Assembly: GCA_963844235.1 (NCBI GenBank)
Contig: CAWJNF010000008.1
Coordinates: 558,001 to 622,000 of the forward strand
Source: CAWJNF01 sp963844235
Lineage (GTDB): Bacteria; Actinomycetota; Thermoleophilia; Gaiellales; Gaiellaceae
DNA length: 64,000 bases
Direction: 5' to 3'
The translations under genes and the position numbers were made by a program. Positions within the stretch are counted from its first letter, which is position 1, and the number at the start of each line of letters is the position of its first letter. Under the pieces are notes generated by a model. It ran no database searches. It was given only the letters and a program-made list of their open reading frames with translations, and was not told the origin of the DNA. This document shows, one piece after another, positions 22,739-30,621 of the stretch.

Positions 22739-23920
22739 TCAGCAGAGGGCGCCGTCGGTGTACACGGCGCCGGCGTTCCACAGCATGAAGCCCCGGCTGC
22801 CGGCACGGTCCGCGGCCGACACCTGCTCCTCGATGTCGGAGAGCGAGTAGCCGCCCCAGTCCTGCAACCACGGGACCACCGTGGCCTTCCGGTCGGCGAG
22901 CCTCGCCTGGTAGTCGAGCAGCGCGAAGCTCACCGTGCGGCCGGGCTCGTCGTTCGGACTCGCGATGTCGTACTCGCCGGGGTTGAAGTGGGAGGGGTAG
23001 ACCATGGGGTAGATCGCGTCGAGGTGCTTGCCGAGCAGGCGGGGCCTCTGTCCGATACCGAGGTCACGCGTCGCGGCGAGCCCGAAGAGAGCCGCCGAGA
23101 CGCGAACGCCGAGCGGCCTCAGCCTGTCGGTCGCGTACTCGACGAAATCGGCGATGACCTGCCACTTCGGAGCGCTCGAGCGGTCGGGGTAGACGGCGGC
23201 GGCGGCACCGTCGGTGGGGAACCGGACGTAGTCGAACATGATCTCGTCGAATCCGGCCCGCGCGGCGGCTTCGGCCACGTCGACGTTGTAGTCCCAGACG
23301 CGGCGGTCGTACGGGTTCGTCCAGCCGAGGCCCGCTGTCGTCGTCCAGACCTCGCCTGAGGGCGTCTGAATCGCCATGTCCGGCCGTCCGGCCGCCAGGC
23401 GCGGGTCCTGGAACACGACCACCCGGCCGACGAGGTAGAGCTCTGCGGCATGCGCCTTCTGGGCGACGGCGCGCGGGTTGTAGTAGCTCTGCGCCGCGCC
23501 GACCTGGCGCGCGAGCGGCACGTCGGGCCGGGTGAAGCCGACCTCGCCGTTCTCGTCCTTGACGTCGAGCTCGATCGTGTTCAGGCAGGAGTCCTTGAGC
23601 GCGATGTACTCGTCGAGCTTGCCGTCGATCGACGCGAGCGCCGCGGTGACGTGAACGCCGCGGATCTCGGCGGGAACCGCGGAGACGGGTGCCGGGGGCG
23701 GCTCCGCGCCTGCGGTCGCCGGCGGCGCCGGCGGCGGCGCGGCGGAGTCGTGGCCGGAGATGAAGCGTGCGTTGAGGGCGAGCGCGACGATGCCCCCGAC
23801 GAGGCACGCGAGGACGATCAGACCGCGGATGCGCCGGCGACGCCGCGAACGGCGCCGGCGCTCGCGAAACTGCTCGCTCGGGTCGACGCGACCCGGAAAG
23901 ACGGGCGGATCGTTGTACAC
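22739..23920 (-). CDS. Membrane-anchored putative glycoside hydrolase (DUF4015/GHL-type)
   Basis: 393 aa if begun at GTG 23920; the frame stays open to an ATG at 24049, but that region holds promoter-like and DnaA-box-like sequence. A basic stretch (RERRRRSRRRRRIRG) precedes one TM helix (about residues 33-52), then an Ala/Pro linker, then a TIM-barrel domain: RGVHVTAALASIDGKLDEYI, LNTIELDVKDENGEVGF, LYLVGRVVVFQDPRLA, WDYNVDVAEAAARAGFDEIM and FDYVRFPTDG, ending PWLQDWGGYS and MLWNAGAVY. These are the features of the DUF4015 family of putative glycosyl hydrolases. It probably acts outside the cell on a polysaccharide; the substrate is unknown. It diverges from a sigma factor gene. Confidence 0.8.
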   Translation of the reverse strand: MYNDPPVFPGRVDPSEQFRERRRRSRRRRRIRGLIVLACLVGGIVALALNARFISGHDSAAPPPAPPATAGAEPPPAPVSAVPAEIRGVHVTAALASIDGKLDEYIALKDSCLNTIELDVKDENGEVGFTRPDVPLARQVGAAQSYYNPRAVAQKAHAAELYLVGRVVVFQDPRLAAGRPDMAIQTPSGEVWTTTAGLGWTNPYDRRVWDYNVDVAEAAARAGFDEIMFDYVRFPTDGAAAAVYPDRSSAPKWQVIADFVEYATDRLRPLGVRVSAALFGLAATRDLGIGQRPRLLGKHLDAIYPMVYPSHFNPGEYDIASPNDEPGRTVSFALLDYQARLADRKATVVPWLQDWGGYSLSDIEEQVSAADRAGSRGFMLWNAGAVYTDGALC

Positions 23921-23964
23921 CGAGACCCTGCACGGTACGGCCTGGGACCGCTTTTCGCAAGCGT

Positions 23965-23990
23965 TGTGGAAAACCCCGGCCTGTGGATAC
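23965..23990 (+). other. Second pair of DnaA-box-like 9-mers
   Basis: TGTGGAAAA (23965-23973) and TGTGGATAC (23982-23990) each differ by one base from the DnaA box complement TGTGGATAA. They lie in the divergent gap between the glycosidase and the sigma factor gene. Downstream at 24043-24048 is TTGACA, a perfect -35 hexamer, but no matching -10 is clear. Confidence 0.35.
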
Positions 23991-24217
23991 ACGACCGGGC
24001 GGGGCAGGGCCGTCCGGGACGTCGATCCTCGGCCCGCCCAACTTGACATAACGCGCCTTATCGTGCGTGACAGGCCGGTCTTCGGCGGGGGTGGAAATCC
24101 GCTGCCAGCCTGCTAAGGTGAGTGCTGCGACTGGGAGCGAGCGCCTCTCGGGCTGCGGTGCCCGAAGCGCGGCGCTGGCACGGCATCGTTCGGGAGAAAA
24201 GAGGGAACCAAACCCCC

Positions 24218-25303
24218 ATGGCTGAAGACACGACCGTACAGTTCCCGCACACCGAAGAGCTCGCGCAGCTCATCGAGGCCGCCGAGACGAGCGGAATCCT
24301 CGAGCACGCAGAGCTGATGGAGGCCGTGGAGCAGCTCGAGTTCGAGCCGCAAGACCTGGAAGGGCTCCTGCGGGAGCTGGAAGACCGCGGAATCGAGATC
24401 GTCGATCGCCGCACGCCGGCGGAGCCGGTCCCCGAGACGACCTCCACGAAGCCGACGCAGGATCCGTTCGAGGCAGCCGTCGAGACCACGACCGACGCGT
24501 TGCAGCTCTTCTTGCGGGAGATCGGACGCCACCCGCTGCTCACCGCTGCGGACGAGGTCGAGCTCGCCAAGCGGATCGAGAAGGGCGACATGGCCGCGAA
24601 GCAGAAGATGATCGAGTCGAATCTGCGGCTGGTCGTGTCGATCGCCAAGAACTACCGCAACCAGGGGCTTCCGTTCCTCGATCTCATCCAGGAGGGCATG
24701 TTCGGGCTCATCCGCGCGGTCGAGAAGTTCGAGTGGCAGCGCGGGCTCAAGTTCTCGACCTATGCGACGTGGTGGATCCGCCAGGCCGTGCAGCGCGCGG
24801 TGGCGGACAAGGCGCGGACGATCCGCATGCCGGTCCACGTCGTCGAGCGCATGCAGAAGATGCACCAGGCCGAGCGGCGCCTCTGGATGCAGCTCGCCCG
24901 CGAGCCGACGCTCGAGGAGATCGCCGAGGAGGCGGGGCTCCCGCTTCAGCAGGCCACCGAGGTGCGGGCCGCGGCTCGAACCTCGACGAGCCTCGACCAG
25001 CCGATCGGCGAGGACGAGGACGCCGTCTTCGGCGACCTCGTGCCCGGCGACGGCCCGCTTCCCGAGGAGGAGGCGGAGCGGCGCCTGCGCAACGAGGCGC
25101 TCGAGCGAGCGCTCGAGGCTCTGCCGGCCCGCGACCGGCGGGTGCTCGAGCTTCGCTACGGGTTGCGGGGCTGCGAGCCCCATACGCTCGAGCAGATCGG
25201 CAAGCGCCTCGGCATGACACGGGAGCGTGTCCGCCAGATCGAGGTGGAGTCGCTCAACCGGCTCGCCTCGCTGCGCGAGATCGAAGGCGTCTCGAGCCGG
25301 TAG
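24218..25303 (+). CDS. RNA polymerase sigma-70 factor, group 1/2
   Basis: 361 aa from ATG 24218. A short acidic region 1.1-like segment (residues about 1-85) precedes regions 1.2-4: LQLFLREIGRHPLLTAADEVELAKRIEKGD, region 2 NLRLVVSIAKNYRNQGLPFLDLIQEGMFGLIRAVEKFEW (positions about 135-175), FSTYATWWIRQAVQRAV, and region 4.2 LEQIGKRLGMTRERVRQIEVESLNRL. These recognise the -10 and -35 boxes of housekeeping-type promoters. Length and the short region 1 fit either the primary sigma factor or a close alternative; a second such gene at 26137 makes it impossible to say which is primary. Its stop TAG falls in a GTAG repeat. Confidence 0.9.
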   Translation: MAEDTTVQFPHTEELAQLIEAAETSGILEHAELMEAVEQLEFEPQDLEGLLRELEDRGIEIVDRRTPAEPVPETTSTKPTQDPFEAAVETTTDALQLFLREIGRHPLLTAADEVELAKRIEKGDMAAKQKMIESNLRLVVSIAKNYRNQGLPFLDLIQEGMFGLIRAVEKFEWQRGLKFSTYATWWIRQAVQRAVADKARTIRMPVHVVERMQKMHQAERRLWMQLAREPTLEEIAEEAGLPLQQATEVRAAARTSTSLDQPIGEDEDAVFGDLVPGDGPLPEEEAERRLRNEALERALEALPARDRRVLELRYGLRGCEPHTLEQIGKRLGMTRERVRQIEVESLNRLASLREIEGVSSR

Positions 25304-25324
25304 CCCCGCGCGGGCTCGCCCTAC
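25300..25324 (+). repeat. Possible REP-like element with GTAG and CTAC ends
   Basis: GTAG at 25300-25303 includes the stop codon of the sigma factor gene; CTAC follows at 25321-25324, enclosing a GC-rich imperfect palindrome. It differs in sequence from the main family, so membership is uncertain. Confidence 0.35.
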
Positions 25325-25332
25325 CCTGCGCC

Positions 25333-26061
25333 TCAGGCGACCCGGGCGGCCGTCGGCGCTCCTAGGGCGCTTCCGTCGAAGAGCCGCTCCGCGGCCCCGC
25401 CCATGCGCCGGCGGGCGAGCTCGAAGGCCTGGTCGAGGTACGGCGGCCGCGTGGCGCGGTGCCCGTCCGAGCCGACCAGCGCCGCGACGCCGCTCTCCAG
25501 CAGCTCCCACGCCAGGCGCTCGGAGACCGGCCCGTGGCGCCCGAGCAGGCTCGTTGCGTTCACCTGCAGGAGCCGACCGGGCACGGCGATCTCCGTGGCT
25601 CGAGCCGGATCCTCGAGAACCACCTCGGCCCGCTCCGGGTGGGCGATTATGAGCCGGAAGCCCTCGCGCTCCGCTTTCTCGCAGACGGCGGCGAAGAGAC
25701 GCAGTCCGCCGGTGAACGGCACCTCGACGAGCAGCGTCGCAGGATCGATGCCACCGAGGGCGTACCGTTCCAGGCCCTCGTCCAGGAGCGCCTCTGCCGG
25801 TGTCAGCTCGAAACCGAGCCCGAGCGTCAGGCCAAACGCGACCGTCTCTTGCGCCATGGCGTCGTGTGCCCGGCGGACGGCCTCCTCGCGCTCGGAGGAC
25901 AGCCCGTCGAACGGCCAAACGTGCGGCGTCGCGTAGAGGACGCGGGTGCCGCGGCGCGCGGCCTCGCGGCAGAGCTCGAGACCCTCCTCGACCGTGGCCA
26001 CCCCGTCGTCGCCGGAGGGCACCACGTGGCTATGGACGTCGACGAACGGCACGGCCTCCAC
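25333..26061 (-). CDS. PHP-domain tyrosine-protein phosphatase, CpsB/CapC family
   Basis: 242 aa. PHP metal-site motifs are visible: FVDVHSHVVPSGDDGVATVEE at the N-terminus, ATPHVWPFDGL, the LLVEVPF strand, LIIAHPERAEVV and the closing LVGSDGHRATRPP. CpsB/CapC/YwqE enzymes dephosphorylate bacterial tyrosine kinases that control capsule and exopolysaccharide export, or act as general phosphoesterases. No tyrosine kinase or capsule cluster is in this window, so the target is unknown. The gene lies between two convergently placed sigma factor genes. Confidence 0.85.
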   Translation of the reverse strand: MEAVPFVDVHSHVVPSGDDGVATVEEGLELCREAARRGTRVLYATPHVWPFDGLSSEREEAVRRAHDAMAQETVAFGLTLGLGFELTPAEALLDEGLERYALGGIDPATLLVEVPFTGGLRLFAAVCEKAEREGFRLIIAHPERAEVVLEDPARATEIAVPGRLLQVNATSLLGRHGPVSERLAWELLESGVAALVGSDGHRATRPPYLDQAFELARRRMGGAAERLFDGSALGAPTAARVA

Positions 26062-26136
26062 CGTACCCGCCGCCGGCGGTGGTGGGCGGAAGTCCAGTCA
26101 GACGCGGCCGGCCGACCCACGCCGGGGTTCCAGCTG

Positions 26137-27168
26137 CTACTCGGCGCGCAGGTAGAGCCGGAGCGCGGGCGCGTGTGCCTGCAGGTCGCGGAATGCGTTC
26201 GCTTCGAGCTGGCGAATGCGCTCGCGGGTGACGCCGAGCAGCCCTCCGACCTCCTCGAGCGATCGCGAGCGATCGCCGGTGAGGCCGTAGCGGAGCTCGA
26301 GCACATGACGCATGCGCGGGTTCAGCTTCCCGAGCGCTTCCACGATCTCCGCCTCTCGCAGCCGATCGGCCGTGAGCGCTTCGGGCTGGTCCGCGTTCGC
26401 GTCCTCGATCAGATCGCTGTACATGGAGTCGCCGTCGCCGACCGGCGTCTCGAGACTGACGGGATCCTCGACGAGCTCGAACAGCTCGACGACGCGCTTC
26501 GACTCGAAACCGGCCTCAGCGGCGATTTCCGCGATCAGGGGGTCGCGGCCGAGCTTCTGCGTCAGGACGCGCCTCGCTCGTGTGACGCGCCGAACCTGGT
26601 CGACGACGTGAACGGGCAGGCGGATGGTCCTCCCCTGGTCGGCGATCGCACGCGAGACGGCCTGCCGGATCCACCAGGTCGCGTAGGTCGAGAGCTTGAA
26701 GCCACGACTGCCGTCGAACTTCTCGACCGCCCGGATGAGCCCGAGATTTCCCTCCTGGATGAGATCCAGGAGCGGGACGCCGGAGTTCGTGTAGTTGCGG
26801 GCGATCGACATGACCAACCGGAGGTTGGATTCGATCAGACGGCGCTTCGCGATCTCGTCGCCGAGATCCTTCCGGCGCGCGAGCTCGCGCTCCTCGGCCG
26901 CCGTGAGCAGCCGCCCATCGCCGATCTGGCGCACGTACAGCTTGAGCGGGTCCTGCGTCTCGGGTGCGGGCGCCTGCTCGGCCTGCTCGGCCGCGTCAGC
27001 ACTGTCTTCGTCGGCGGCGCCGGCGGACTCCGCGTCGGTCTCGTGCTGTTCCTCTTCCACGTCCTCTGAAACCTGCTCACCCGTGGATTCCTTACGGACG
27101 AGCTCGAGCGGACGAGCCTCCGGCTCGTCCTCGTCGTGCCGAAGCTCGGGTAGAGGACCGTGCCCCAC
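26137..27168 (-). CDS. Second RNA polymerase sigma-70 factor, group 1/2
   Basis: About 343 aa from GTG 27168; no in-frame ATG lies between this and the upstream gene, and no ribosome site is seen, so the start is tentative. An acidic, Glu-rich region of about 95 residues precedes PLKLYVRQIGDGRLLTAAEE, region 2 NLRLVMSIARNYTNSGVPLLDLIQEGNLGLIRAVEKFDG (about residues 150-190), FKLSTYATWWIRQAVSRAI, and region 4 RSRSLEEVGGLLGVTRERIRQLEANAFRDL. It resembles the other sigma factor over regions 2-4, differing mainly in the N-terminus and in region 3. It follows a repeat-protein gene on the same strand, with 61 bases between. Confidence 0.85.
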   Translation of the reverse strand: MGHGPLPELRHDEDEPEARPLELVRKESTGEQVSEDVEEEQHETDAESAGAADEDSADAAEQAEQAPAPETQDPLKLYVRQIGDGRLLTAAEERELARRKDLGDEIAKRRLIESNLRLVMSIARNYTNSGVPLLDLIQEGNLGLIRAVEKFDGSRGFKLSTYATWWIRQAVSRAIADQGRTIRLPVHVVDQVRRVTRARRVLTQKLGRDPLIAEIAAEAGFESKRVVELFELVEDPVSLETPVGDGDSMYSDLIEDANADQPEALTADRLREAEIVEALGKLNPRMRHVLELRYGLTGDRSRSLEEVGGLLGVTRERIRQLEANAFRDLQAHAPALRLYLRAE

Positions 27169-27229
27169 GAAAACAGCATCGGCATCGAGCGCCGGCCACT
27201 TGAGGCCGCCCGAGGGATCCTGACTCGTG

Positions 27230-27922
27230 TCAGCCGCCGGGCTGCACGGCGCCGTCGATCGCAACCGAGGCGCCCTGCTGGACAAGCCGGTCGCGGAGGA
27301 GAAACTGGAACGTGGGCCACGCCCCGGCGCCGCCGCCCAGCATGCGGTAGACCTGCCACTCCGTGAGCATCGCGGCGTCCCGGTTCCGCGCGGCCTTCCA
27401 GTCGACGAAGCGCGGTAGCCGCCCGAGCTCGAGCGCCAGCGCCGCCCCTTGCACGATCGCGCGCTCGAGCCTCTCCTCCCCCACCGGAACGTCGAATCCG
27501 GCCTCTCGCAGCGCCTCGGCGAACGAGCCGAACGTATGCCAGTAGAGCGATTTCGACGGCATGCGTTTGCGCTGCGCGTCCAGGTCCGCCGCTCTTGGCA
27601 CGCGCCCGAGCTCCTCACCGAGCTCTCGCAGCAGCCGCAGCAGATCGTCGCGGGTCGTGAAGCGTCGGGGCACGAGCCCGGCGCGGCGCTTTGCCTCGTT
27701 CCAGCTTCCGAAGCGCTCCACCATCGTCTGCGGGTGCACGCTCGCCGCCGGGTCGGCCTCGAACTCCCGCATCGTCGGCGAGCGTCCCAGCCGGCGGGCG
27801 CTCGCCTTCAGCGCGGCAAGGAGCTGCTCGTCCGAGTACCGCCGCCGCAGCCCCTGACGGAACGCGGCCAGCGCGTTCTCGTCGACACGAGGCGGAGCCG
27901 GCGGACGTCGTTTGCGACCCAT
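27230..27922 (-). CDS. Protein of three homing-endonuclease-associated repeats
   Basis: 230 aa. Three repeats of about 60 residues are visible: EQLLAALKASARRLGRSPTM...FGSWNEAKRRAGL, DDLLRLLRELGEELGRVPRA...FGSFAEALREAGF, and a diverged third ending GAWPTFQFLLRD. Each has the pattern of a helix, LGR.P, then a FGSW/F..A...AG helix, typical of the repeat found next to homing-endonuclease and HNH nuclease domains. No nuclease catalytic motif is present, so a DNA-binding role without cleavage is likely. It is upstream of, and probably co-transcribed with, a sigma factor gene, so a regulator of transcription is a reasonable guess. Confidence 0.7.
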   Translation of the reverse strand: MGRKRRPPAPPRVDENALAAFRQGLRRRYSDEQLLAALKASARRLGRSPTMREFEADPAASVHPQTMVERFGSWNEAKRRAGLVPRRFTTRDDLLRLLRELGEELGRVPRAADLDAQRKRMPSKSLYWHTFGSFAEALREAGFDVPVGEERLERAIVQGAALALELGRLPRFVDWKAARNRDAAMLTEWQVYRMLGGGAGAWPTFQFLLRDRLVQQGASVAIDGAVQPGG

Positions 27923-27932
27923 CGCTGCAAGT

Positions 27933-27938
27933 AGAATA
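27933..27938 (-). promoter_or_regulatory. Likely -10 box of the repeat-protein/sigma operon
   Basis: On the minus strand TATTCT ends 10 bases before the ATG at 27922, in an AT-rich patch. Transcription would begin within a few bases of the start codon, and no ribosome site is present, so the message may be leaderless or nearly so. Confidence 0.45.
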
Positions 27939-28007
27939 GATCATGATGGAGTACGTGCAAAAAGGCCCTCGCACGCAAGCCGTCGCCGCGCCGGCGGTGC
28001 CGTGCGC

Positions 28008-28841
28008 TTACGAGCCGTAACCCAGCTCGGCGAGCAGGTCGCCGGCCTCGGCGTCGACCTCAGCCAGCTGGGCTGACGTGAGGTCTCGCTCGAACCGGCC
28101 CACCGAGTCGTGGCGGACGCCGGCGAGAGCGGCCCGGAGCGGCAATGCATCCGTACCGAGAGCGCTCCCGAGCTCGTCCGCCACGGCGTCGGGGGTCGTC
28201 GCGAGCCGCTCGTAGCGCACGTCGTGGACGGGGCCGGCCCGGGCGCTCTCGACGTAGCGGCGCCACGCCCAGGCGGCGCGCCGCACGTCGCTCGCACGCT
28301 CGAACTCCTCTCGCCTCTCGGGCTCGACCCAGAAACGCGCGTGTGGCCCGAACGCCTGACCCGCGTCGTCGGCGCCCTGCCGGCCGGCGCTGAGCCAGCC
28401 GCGCTCGAGCAGGGAGCACACGACGTCCCGGCCGTCGCGAACGAGATGCAGGGTCACGGCGTCCGGAAAGGCCAGGGGCAGCGCGTGCGCGACGAACGCC
28501 GCCTCCGGCGTCTGCTCGACTGCCCGGAGCCTTCCGACGAGCCCGAGCCGCCGGGTGGTGGTGAGCAGCCGTCGGATGCGGGCCGCCGCCTCCTCCGCGG
28601 CGAGCTTCGAGAGGTCGGGGATCGCCGCCTTGAAGGCCGCCACCTCGCCGAGATCCACGAATCCCGGGCATGCGCCGATGGATCCCGCCAGAAACGTCGT
28701 TCCGGAGCGCGGGCAACCGGCGACGAAGACGATTCGCTGATCGAGCGGCTCCGCGAGAGCGCGGGCAGAGAGCGGACGCCGTCGTAGGACGTGTCGGGCG
28801 GTGCGAAGCTGGAGGCCGAGCGAGCGGAACGGGCCGGTCAC
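28008..28841 (-). CDS. PAPS-dependent sulfotransferase family protein
   Basis: 277 aa from GTG 28841. The 5'-phosphosulfate loop IVFVAGCPRSGTTFLAGSIG lies near residue 38 and the 3'-phosphate motif LVRDGRDVVCSLLERGW near residue 133, the two PAPS-binding signatures. The family transfers sulfate from PAPS to hydroxyl or amine groups of sugars, lipids or other small molecules. Acceptor unknown; no carbohydrate or PAPS-synthesis genes are adjacent. Its start is only 20 bases from the divergent gatD start, so promoters must overlap the coding regions or one start lies further in. Confidence 0.8.
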   Translation of the reverse strand: MTGPFRSLGLQLRTARHVLRRRPLSARALAEPLDQRIVFVAGCPRSGTTFLAGSIGACPGFVDLGEVAAFKAAIPDLSKLAAEEAAARIRRLLTTTRRLGLVGRLRAVEQTPEAAFVAHALPLAFPDAVTLHLVRDGRDVVCSLLERGWLSAGRQGADDAGQAFGPHARFWVEPERREEFERASDVRRAAWAWRRYVESARAGPVHDVRYERLATTPDAVADELGSALGTDALPLRAALAGVRHDSVGRFERDLTSAQLAEVDAEAGDLLAELGYGS

Positions 28842-28861
28842 GCCGATATCGTGTCAAGCGG

Positions 28862-29611
28862 ATGCGCGTCCTGTGCGGCCACCTCTACCCCGACTATCTG
28901 AACATCTACGCCGATCGCGGCAACATCGCCGTGCTCGAGCGGCGCGCGGCGTGGCGAGGCATCGAGCTCGACGTCGTCCCGGTCGGGCTCGACGAGGCGA
29001 TCCCACCGGATGTCGACCTGCTCTATGTCGGCGGCGGACAGGATCGCGAGCAGGCGCTCGTAGCGGGCGACCTCGCCGCCCGTGGACGGGAGCTGACCGA
29101 GCTGGTCGCGGCGGGCACCGCCCTGCTCGCCGTCTGCGGCGGCTACCAGCTCCTTGGCCGCTTCTACCGCGACCGCGCCGGCGCCGAGCTGCCCGGGGCG
29201 GGCGTGCTGCCGCTGTGGACCGAGGCGGGAGATCGGCGTATGATCGGCGACATCCTGCTCGAGTGCGAGCTCCCCGGCGCGGGCCGCCGGACGCTCGCAG
29301 GGTTCGAGAATCACGGCGGGCGCACCTATCTCGAGGAGGGCGCCGAGCCCCTCGGTCGAGTGGCGTCCGGGTTCGGCAACAACGGCGAGGATGGCGTGGA
29401 AGGCTGCCGCCTGGGCTCTGCGCTCGGCACCTATCTCCACGGCCCACTACTGCCGCGCAACCCGTGGCTCGCCGACTGGCTGCTCGGTCAGGCGCTCGCC
29501 CACCGGCTCGGCGAGACGCCCGACCTCGAGCCGCTCCCGGATGAGCTCGAGAGCCGGGCCCACGAGGTCGCAGCCGGACGGGCACGAGCCCGCGGCGGGC
29601 GCTACGCCTGA
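28862..29611 (+). CDS. gatD: Lipid II isoglutaminyl synthase, glutamine amidotransferase subunit
   Basis: 249 aa from ATG 28862. A CobB/CobQ-type class I glutaminase: LLYVGGGQDREQALVAGDL, the nucleophile in LLAVCGGYQLLG (Cys near residue 96) and the catalytic His in GTYLHGPLLPRNP (near residue 195). GatD pairs with MurT to amidate the D-glutamate of lipid II. MurT is normally the neighbour, but here the gene stands alone beside a sulfotransferase, so MurT must be elsewhere or the protein serves another amidase. Length is close to GatD. The alternative, a cobyric-acid synthase domain, is unlikely because the ATPase half is absent. Confidence 0.8.
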   Translation: MRVLCGHLYPDYLNIYADRGNIAVLERRAAWRGIELDVVPVGLDEAIPPDVDLLYVGGGQDREQALVAGDLAARGRELTELVAAGTALLAVCGGYQLLGRFYRDRAGAELPGAGVLPLWTEAGDRRMIGDILLECELPGAGRRTLAGFENHGGRTYLEEGAEPLGRVASGFGNNGEDGVEGCRLGSALGTYLHGPLLPRNPWLADWLLGQALAHRLGETPDLEPLPDELESRAHEVAAGRARARGGRYA

Positions 29612-29632
29612 GCCGCGCCCCGGCTCAAGATC

Positions 29633-29707
29633 GGGGTCAAGTCTTGCATTCGAACATAAGCGCGACAACGGCTCCGACGCTTATGCTTTTATGCAAGACT
29701 TGACCCC
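29633..29707. repeat. 75-bp inverted-repeat element (MITE/REP type, GGGGTCAAGTCTTGCAT ends)
   Basis: GGGGTCAAGTCTTGCAT (29633-29649) and ATGCAAGACTTGACCCC (29691-29707) are perfect 17-bp inverted repeats, with an inner CATAAGCG / CGCTTATG pair. Such ends resemble small palindromic elements found beside REP-associated tyrosine (Y1) transposase genes in many bacteria. No transposase is in the window. It lies between the convergent gatD and NUDIX genes and could also end transcription from both sides. Confidence 0.7.
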
Positions 29708-29731
29708 CGGTCGTGACCCCCGGTCGCGGCT

Positions 29732-30187
29732 CTAGGGCGCCCAGAGCGCGCCGAGGTAGACCACCGGGTCGCCGGGCTGCCAGCGGGTGAGGAAGCGCTG
29801 GATCGGCGGGTGGAGCGAGACCTCCGCCAGCTCCTCGAGCTCGAAGAGCCGGTGGCCGCGGACGGCCACGTCGCTCGAGGAGACACGTTCGAGCGACCGG
29901 TCGCCGAGGTAGCCGGCGAAGATGATGTGGACGACGTGCCGAGCCTTCTCGGCATCGGCCGGACTGATCGACTCGCAGACGGCGATCGGCCCCTCGAGCG
30001 GGAAGTCGTGCGCGAGCCCGACTTCCTCTGCGAGCTCCCGCCTCAGCGCGCTCACGAGCGTCTCGCCGCCGTGAACGCCGCCACCGGGGAGGAGCCAGTG
30101 CTCGCGGCCACCCTTCTCGTGCCGGCAAAGCAGGATCTTGCCGCCCCGGGCGAGCAATGCCGAGACGCGAATCCTCGGCTCGATCAC
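29732..30187 (-). CDS. NUDIX hydrolase
   Basis: 151 aa from GTG 30187, overlapping the dut stop as GTGA. The NUDIX box is seen as GGGVHGGETLVSAL then RRELAEEVGL (about residues 36-58), matching G-x5-E-x7-RE-x2-EE-x-G with the catalytic glutamates. The substrate of NUDIX enzymes, a nucleoside diphosphate linked to another group, cannot be inferred from sequence. Coupling to dut suggests nucleotide-pool cleaning, for example of damaged dNTPs. Confidence 0.85.
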   Translation of the reverse strand: MIEPRIRVSALLARGGKILLCRHEKGGREHWLLPGGGVHGGETLVSALRRELAEEVGLAHDFPLEGPIAVCESISPADAEKARHVVHIIFAGYLGDRSLERVSSSDVAVRGHRLFELEELAEVSLHPPIQRFLTRWQPGDPVVYLGALWAP

Positions 30188-30621
30188 GTCGTGGGTGAGG
30201 ATCCGAAGCCGCGTACGCCGCGCTCGCTCTCGTCGAGCTCGTCCACCTCGACAACCTCGAGCTCGGGAACCGGCAGCACCACGAGCTGCGCGATGCGCTC
30301 GCCCGGCATGGCCACGAACGTCTCCCGCAGATCGGTGTTGAGGAGCACCACCTTCACCTCGCCGCGGTAGCCCGCGTCGATGAGGCCCGGCGAGTTGACC
30401 ACCGCGATGCCGTGGCGGGCCGCCAGCCCGGAACGGGGCTGGACGAATCCAGCGAAGCCGTCGGGGATCTCGACGGCCAGCCCGGTCGGCACGACGGCGC
30501 GCTCGCCGGGCCCGAGCTCGACGCGCTCGCACGCAGCGAGATCCACGCCGGCGTCGCCCTGGTAGGCGCGCCCGGGAAGCGTCGCCTGGGGACGCAGCCG
30601 CCTCACCCGGAGCTCGATCAC
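30184..30621 (-). CDS. dut: dUTP diphosphatase
   Basis: 145 aa from GTG 30621. Dut hydrolyses dUTP to dUMP and keeps uracil out of DNA. Family motifs in order: GDAGVDLAA (motif 1), PRSGLAARHG (motif 2), GLIDAGYRGEVKV with the catalytic Asp (motif 3), RIAQLVVLPV (motif 4) and RGVRGFGSS (motif 5, which closes over the trimer site). Both ends overlap neighbours by GTGA: it starts on the hflX stop and ends on the NUDIX start, so hflX-dut-NUDIX form a tight operon. Confidence 0.92.
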   Translation of the reverse strand: MIELRVRRLRPQATLPGRAYQGDAGVDLAACERVELGPGERAVVPTGLAVEIPDGFAGFVQPRSGLAARHGIAVVNSPGLIDAGYRGEVKVVLLNTDLRETFVAMPGERIAQLVVLPVPELEVVEVDELDESERGVRGFGSSPTT

